Shown here piece after piece: positions 60,244-64,000 of a DNA stretch of 64,000 nucleotides. The DNA is from HGM13006 sp963650135. Lineage in GTDB: Bacteria; Bacillota; Clostridia; Oscillospirales; Oscillospiraceae. Each line of letters opens with the position of its first letter. Position 1 is the stretch's first letter. The translations under genes and the position numbers were made by a program. The notes under the pieces were generated by a model. It did no database searches. It was not told where the DNA came from and was given only the letters and a program-made list of their open reading frames with translations. The stretch is taken from contig CAVJLG010000025.1 in NCBI GenBank assembly GCA_963650135.1, forward strand, positions 27,579-91,578. Direction: 5' to 3'.

Positions 60244-61293
60244 TTATCCATCCGTATTCTTTTTGCTTTCCTCCAAGCGCCGCCGAATTTCCTCCCGCAG
60301 GCCCGGGAATGCGCCGGTCAAGCGGCGGGTGCCAAAGCGTGCGCCCTCGCCCAAAGACGACATAAGTTCCTTCTGCCGGGCCTCCAAGCGCTGCTTCTTC
60401 TGCTGAAGCTCCTGAAGGGATTCGGAGATTTTGTCTCCCAGCTTTTCCTTGCCCTCGGCAAAGCGTTCTTTGCTCTCTGCCAGCTTCCGCTGACTGTTTT
60501 CCATGGCAGTTTCCAGCTTCTCCTTGCTTTCGGACAGACGCTCTTTGCTTTCCGCAAGCTTCTTCTGACTGTTCTCCTTGGCAAGCTCCAGCTTTTCCTT
60601 GCTGTTTTCTTTGGCGAGCTCCAGTTTTTCCTTGCTTTCAGCCATTCGCTCCTGTCCGGCAATCTTCGCGTTTTCCAGCTTTGCATCCGCCGCCAATGCG
60701 GAGTTGCCCAGCCGGTCAGAAATGGTATCCCCCACAGTATGCAGGGCTTGGCCAACCCGCTCCAGCTCGCCCAACTGCTTTCTCAGGCCGATGACCGTAA
60801 TCAGCGTCAGCACAAAGTCAATGAGGAACAGCACATAGAGCACGCCAATCAATATCCAGCCCACTAAATGGGGCAGCCAGCACACCAGCGAAAAAATCAA
60901 CGGGTGGATCAGCCGGACCGCAAAGGTCACTGCAAATCCCCACATGATCGAAAATCCCAGGCAGACATAGCCCCCCAGATTAAAGGGCTTATCGGTATAA
61001 TCCCACCACCTGGTATGGAAGGCCCGCTCTAAGATCCAGCCGCCAATCAGCTCTACCAGCGTACACAGCAGCATTCCTAAGATAAACAGCAGCACCAGAT
61101 TGTCGGAAACCGGTTCCAGCAGCAGGAGCGCCCCCAGCATCCCCACCCCATAGATGGGGCACACCGGTCCATTGAGGAATCCTCGGTTGACCACGCGTCC
61201 AGTGGTCACTGCCACAAAGCTGACCTCCACGCACCATCCCAAGAAAGAATAGACCAGGAACAGCATCAGCAGCTGATAGACGGAATAATGCAT
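60244..61293 (-). CDS. CmpB-type (putative ABC transporter type IV) membrane protein with a hendecad coiled-coil tail
   Basis: A 349-residue protein. Residues 1-165 hold five membrane helices with the family signature LVYSFLGWCVEVSF, VNRGFLNGPVCPIYGVG, and DKPFNLGGYVCLGFS (PF06541-like; function not established). Residues about 190-300 are highly charged with 11-residue repeats (KEKLELAKENS twice, then QKKLAESKERL and variants), expected to form a long right-handed coiled coil. A basic C-terminus follows. The start at 61293 is the second ATG, with AAGGAG 8 bases upstream. The tail is unusual for this family. Confidence 0.82.
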   Translation of the reverse strand: MHYSVYQLLMLFLVYSFLGWCVEVSFVAVTTGRVVNRGFLNGPVCPIYGVGMLGALLLLEPVSDNLVLLFILGMLLCTLVELIGGWILERAFHTRWWDYTDKPFNLGGYVCLGFSIMWGFAVTFAVRLIHPLIFSLVCWLPHLVGWILIGVLYVLFLIDFVLTLITVIGLRKQLGELERVGQALHTVGDTISDRLGNSALAADAKLENAKIAGQERMAESKEKLELAKENSKEKLELAKENSQKKLAESKERLSESKEKLETAMENSQRKLAESKERFAEGKEKLGDKISESLQELQQKKQRLEARQKELMSSLGEGARFGTRRLTGAFPGLREEIRRRLEESKKNTDG

Positions 61294-61375
61294 CTCCATT
61301 CTCCTTTTCTGTAAGATAAGGCTACGTTTAGTGTATCAGCCGGAGAAAAAACTGTCAAGCCCGGGATTGCAGTGC

Positions 61376-61420
61376 AAAAGCGCCGGAGTATCCGGAATGT
61401 TCCAGATACTCCGACGCAAT
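61376..61420 (-). terminator. Terminator after the aminopeptidase gene
   Basis: GCGTCGGAGTATC pairs with GATACTCCGGCGC on the minus strand, followed by TTTTG. Confidence 0.85.
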
Positions 61421-61431
61421 CAAATATTGGG

Positions 61432-63219
61432 TTAAATCTCCGCAGTTGCTTCCCGCAGCCAAGCGTTCTCTTCTTCGGTGAAGTAGGGGGAAACCAGCTC
61501 GTATACCCGTCTGTGATAGGCGTTGAGCAGGGCCCGCTGCTTGGTGCTCAGTTCTTCGGGGATAATGGCATCCCGCTCAAAGGGGCACATGGTCAGGGTA
61601 TCAAAGCCCAGGAACGTACCGTAATCGGTGACCTGACGCTCCACGCACAGCTCCAGGTTCTCCAGACGAATGCCGTATTTGCCCTCGAGATACAGGCCCG
61701 GCTCATCAGAGGTAATCATGCCAGGCTCCATGGGGGCATCCTGCGTGTTGCCGTTCACCAGGCGATAGCGGATGTTCTGGGGGCCCTCATGGACGTTGAG
61801 CAGATAGCCCACGCCGTGACCGGTACCGTGGTTATAGTCCAGCCCCTCCTCCCAGAAGGGTGCCCGGGCCAGCAGGTCCAGATTCAGACCGCCGCAGCCC
61901 TTTTTGAACACGGCACCTGCCAAATCCAAATTGCCCCGCAGCACCATGGTGTAATGGTGGCGCATATCCGGGGTCAGGGGACCCAGCACAAAGGTACGGG
62001 TCACGTCGGTGCTGCCCTCCAGGTAATGTCCGCCGGTGTCAGACAGCAGGAAGCCATGGGGTTCCAGCTTTACATCCGTCTCCGGCGTTGCGGAATAGTG
62101 GATAATCGCGCCGTGGGGGCCGTAGCCCATAATGGGTTCGAAGCTGGGCCCAAGATAGTGCTCCATTTCGCCCCGGAACTGCTCCAGCTTTTCCGCCGCA
62201 GAGATCTCGGTGATGGGCTCCTTGCCCACATGGTCATGAAGCCACTTCATAAACCGGGTCAGTGCCACGCCGTCCTTAATGTGGGCCAGACGCTCATTCT
62301 CGCATTCCACTGCATTCTTCACGGATTTGGGGCCCACCGTGGGATTGGTATGCTCAATCAGAGTCACCGTTGCGGGGATACCCTTCAAGATTGCATAGTT
62401 GAGCTTGCTGGGGTCCACCAGAACGCGGCTGTCACCGGGAATCTCACGGATGTCATGATACAGCTGCAAATAGGGCCGCAGGGTCACGCCGTCCGCCTCC
62501 AAAGCACCCCGAAGCTCCGGGCTGAACTTCCGCTCGTCGGTGTACAGGATGAGCGCATCCTTGGTAAGGATGAGGTCGCCCAATACCACCGGGCAGCAGG
62601 CCACATCATCGCCCCGGATGTTCAGCAGCCAGCAGAGATCGTCCAGGGAGGTCAGCACAAAGGTATCCGCGCCCAGCTCTGCAACGTTCTTTCTCAGGGC
62701 AGCAAGCTTGTCCTTGCGGCTTTCACCGGCATACTCCAAGCCCAGCTCCCACGCAGGCGCCTGGGACATGGGCGGACGGTCCGCCCAGATCTCGCCCACC
62801 AAATCCAGTTCAAACCGCAGCTTCGCCTCGTTGTCCTGGGCAATCTGCGCCATGGAAAGTCCGGTTCCCGCGGTCATAGAACGCCCGTCAAAGCCCAGAG
62901 TCATACCGGCCTTCAAATTGTCCTTCAGCCAGCCCAACACCGTGGGAACGCCAGCCTCGCCCATTTTGCACAGTTCAATGCCGGAGCCCGCCAGCTGCTG
63001 TGCCCCCTGGAGAAAATAGCGCCCATCCGTCCAAAGTCCTGCCCAGTCCTTTGCCACCACCAGGGTGCCCGCAGAACCGGTGAACCCGGACACATAGGCC
63101 CGGCAGCGGAAGTAGTCGCCAACATATTCTGAACCGTGAAAATCATCTGTGGGAATGACATAGATGTCCACACCGGATTGCTCCATGGCATGGCGCAGTG
63201 CAGTCAGTTCCTTACGCAT
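61432..63219 (-). CDS. Aminopeptidase P family protein (M24B, Xaa-Pro aminopeptidase)
   Basis: A 595-residue three-domain M24B peptidase releasing the N-terminal residue before proline. Metal ligands are visible: LSDTGGHYLEGSTDVTRTF (two Asp), GTGHGVGYLLNVHEGP (His), TSDEPGLYLEG (Glu) and RLENLELC (Glu). The length fits the long prokaryotic/eukaryotic-cytosolic type. The start at 63219 follows AGAGG by 8 bases; the frame is open far upstream through the tRNA antisense, which is not coding. The segment encoding GDLILTKDAL (62551-62580) is, on the opposite strand, identical over 30 bases to the neighbouring tRNA-Thr; see the finding. Confidence 0.94.
   Translation of the reverse strand: MRKELTALRHAMEQSGVDIYVIPTDDFHGSEYVGDYFRCRAYVSGFTGSAGTLVVAKDWAGLWTDGRYFLQGAQQLAGSGIELCKMGEAGVPTVLGWLKDNLKAGMTLGFDGRSMTAGTGLSMAQIAQDNEAKLRFELDLVGEIWADRPPMSQAPAWELGLEYAGESRKDKLAALRKNVAELGADTFVLTSLDDLCWLLNIRGDDVACCPVVLGDLILTKDALILYTDERKFSPELRGALEADGVTLRPYLQLYHDIREIPGDSRVLVDPSKLNYAILKGIPATVTLIEHTNPTVGPKSVKNAVECENERLAHIKDGVALTRFMKWLHDHVGKEPITEISAAEKLEQFRGEMEHYLGPSFEPIMGYGPHGAIIHYSATPETDVKLEPHGFLLSDTGGHYLEGSTDVTRTFVLGPLTPDMRHHYTMVLRGNLDLAGAVFKKGCGGLNLDLLARAPFWEEGLDYNHGTGHGVGYLLNVHEGPQNIRYRLVNGNTQDAPMEPGMITSDEPGLYLEGKYGIRLENLELCVERQVTDYGTFLGFDTLTMCPFERDAIIPEELSTKQRALLNAYHRRVYELVSPYFTEEENAWLREATAEI
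62551..62580 (+). repeat. 30-base segment identical to part of tRNA-Thr, antisense inside the aminopeptidase gene
   Basis: This stretch matches positions 63382-63411 (3' half of D stem, anticodon arm, variable loop and first bases of the T stem) without a mismatch. Ten bases further left, GCTCGTCGGT (62532-62541) also resembles the tRNA D-arm start GCTCAGTCGGT. Confidence 0.9.
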
Positions 63220-63253
63220 TTCATCAGCCTCTTTCCTATTATATTCTGCTGTT

Positions 63254-63282
63254 AGTATAATCCGAAACCGCAAAATACGCAA
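63254..63282 (-). promoter_or_regulatory. Promoter of the aminopeptidase P gene
   Basis: On the minus strand TTGCGT, 17-base spacer, TATACT, 35 bases before the ATG. Confidence 0.7.
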
Positions 63283-63319
63283 GCCCTCGCCAAAAATGAA
63301 GGAGATTTTCAAAAAGTTG

Positions 63320-63347
63320 TTGACAAATTTCAATCTTATGCTATAAT
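63320..63347 (+). promoter_or_regulatory. tRNA-Thr promoter
   Basis: TTGACA, 16-base spacer, TATAAT, 13 bases before the mature tRNA. Confidence 0.85.
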
Positions 63348-63360
63348 AAGCAAGCTGTTT

Positions 63361-63436
<76 letters not shown>

Positions 63437-63437
63437 G

Positions 63438-63475
63438 AAAAGTCCTGAAACCGCAACGGTTTTGGGACTTTTTCT
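63438..63475 (+). terminator. Terminator after tRNA-Thr
   Basis: AAGTCC-TG-AAACCG pairs with CGGTTT-TG-GGACTT around CAA, followed by TTTTTC. Confidence 0.82.
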
Positions 63476-63566
63476 TGTTTTCCGGGCTGTATTTGTTGAT
63501 TCAATTTTCTATGGACTGCGTTCTGCGAACAATTTGCGAACAGTTTTCTGTGGTACAGACGTGGTA

Positions 63567-64000
63567 CTACCCGGCAACAGCCAGCAGAAGATCCAGCAGC
63601 TCTGGCTTTTCTCCGACGATTGCGGCCAGCTTTTTCAGCTTTTCGCCGTCCGTTGTCGTTTCCATATCCGTCTGGAAGAAATGCGTCTCCATCTCTTCCG
63701 CCAGCTGCTGGCGATTGCTGACAAAGGTGTGGCCATACACGCCCGTGACCATATCCGCAGTGGCATGGCCGGTATCGCCCTGAACAGCCTTTATATCGCC
63801 TTTGCTGAGTTCCAGCTTCAAGGATGTACTGCGGTTTCTAAGGCTGTGGAAAACGACTGGGTCCAGATTATTCTGCTGGATAATTGCTTTCAGCTGCTTG
63901 CGGACCCAGTTAGATTCCACGGGTCTTCCGCTGTCATAGGCAATCACAATGGCTGGCTGTTTCTTCGCCGGAAGGAATCGTCCCAGGCGCTTCCGGATCT
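63567..64000 (-). CDS. Tyrosine recombinase/integrase (partial, C-terminal catalytic part)
   Basis: The last 144 residues of a phage- or ICE-type site-specific integrase; the frame stays open through the right edge of the window. The catalytic motifs HSLRNRS (HxxR), QGDTGHATADM (second His region) and the nucleophile Tyr in VTGVYGH are all present, so this end is intact. The gene points at tRNA-Thr, ending 130 bases from its CCA, the usual arrangement of an integrase beside its attachment site. The rest of the element lies beyond 64000. The final 40 residues are a charged tail typical of Tn916/phage-type Int proteins. Confidence 0.9.
   Translation of the reverse strand, partial: IRKRLGRFLPAKKQPAIVIAYDSGRPVESNWVRKQLKAIIQQNNLDPVVFHSLRNRSTSLKLELSKGDIKAVQGDTGHATADMVTGVYGHTFVSNRQQLAEEMETHFFQTDMETTTDGEKLKKLAAIVGEKPELLDLLLAVAG

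Overview
The window looks like a chromosomal segment of a Gram-positive gut-type anaerobe of the class Clostridia, most plausibly in or near the Oscillospiraceae. This is inferred from many LxxC lipoproteins built on M-K/R-K signal sequences, strong AGGAGG ribosome binding sites with frequent TTG and GTG starts, an S-layer-homology protein, TagD and LicD envelope genes, a K+-dependent type membrane pyrophosphatase, and GC-rich coding sequence with near-consensus sigma-A promoters. The species cannot be named from the sequence alone. I found 52 complete protein genes (two are the halves of one broken gene), two partial genes at the window ends, and one tRNA.

Layout. 1-2.8 kb: end of a U32 peptidase-family gene and a beta-helix carbohydrate-binding lipoprotein. 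2.9-8.2 kb: a LysR regulator, a UbiD/UbiX/LpdD-type decarboxylase operon with a LysR-type operator, a small membrane protein and a permease on the other strand. 8.3-11.3 kb: a decaying operon (methyltransferase, truncated CPBP protease, polysaccharide deacetylase lipoprotein split by an in-frame TAG) divergent from a CadC-like ArsR regulator. 11.4-14.8 kb: a complete polar amino-acid ABC importer. 15-21.6 kb: a TauE/SafE permease, then a secreted beta-helix surface protein, a double-hotdog dehydratase-like protein and a second beta-helix protein with no export signal that is colinear with the first. 21.8-26.3 kb: murA, a DUF2207 protein, GtrA and tadA. 26.5-33.9 kb: an eight-gene exopolysaccharide operon (phosphoglycosyl transferase, DUF4422, LicD, TagD, GT2, ligase/polymerase, flippase, acyltransferase). 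34-41.5 kb: a lipoprotein, an orphan solute-binding lipoprotein, a three-cofactor flavoenzyme, deoB and a pyridoxamine-phosphate-oxidase-like protein. 41.7-47.7 kb: an ABC-2 type transporter operon ending in a solute-binding lipoprotein, then hppA. 48-53.9 kb: a small basic protein, a VanY-like carboxypeptidase, another orphan solute-binding protein and an M14 carboxypeptidase with InlB-like and SLH repeats. 53.9-61.3 kb: lipid kinase, MATE transporter, acyl-CoA ligase, a fourth solute-binding protein and a membrane protein with a hendecad coiled coil. 61.4-64 kb: an M24 aminopeptidase P, tRNA-Thr(GGT) and the catalytic end of a tyrosine recombinase, marking the edge of an integrated element.

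How the genes may work together. The UbiD operon, the double-hotdog protein, the enoate-reductase-like flavoenzyme and the acyl-CoA ligase are scattered but would fit anaerobic handling of aromatic or unsaturated carboxylic acids, with four solute-binding lipoproteins as candidate capture proteins. This linkage is inference. The exopolysaccharide operon probably makes a polymer decorated with a CDP-glycerol-derived group.

The strongest anomalies are: (1) a 30-nucleotide perfect identity between the D-arm/anticodon-arm region of tRNA-Thr and the antisense strand of the adjacent aminopeptidase gene; (2) the secreted/non-secreted beta-helix paralog pair flanking a hotdog protein, several carrying Gly/Pro/Met-rich tracts; (3) four paralogous solute-binding lipoproteins without import permeases, one sitting inside an ABC-2 transporter operon; (4) an in-frame amber codon splitting a deacetylase gene; (5) an OYE-type flavoenzyme lacking the usual active-site histidines. 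Promoter and terminator calls were made by eye.
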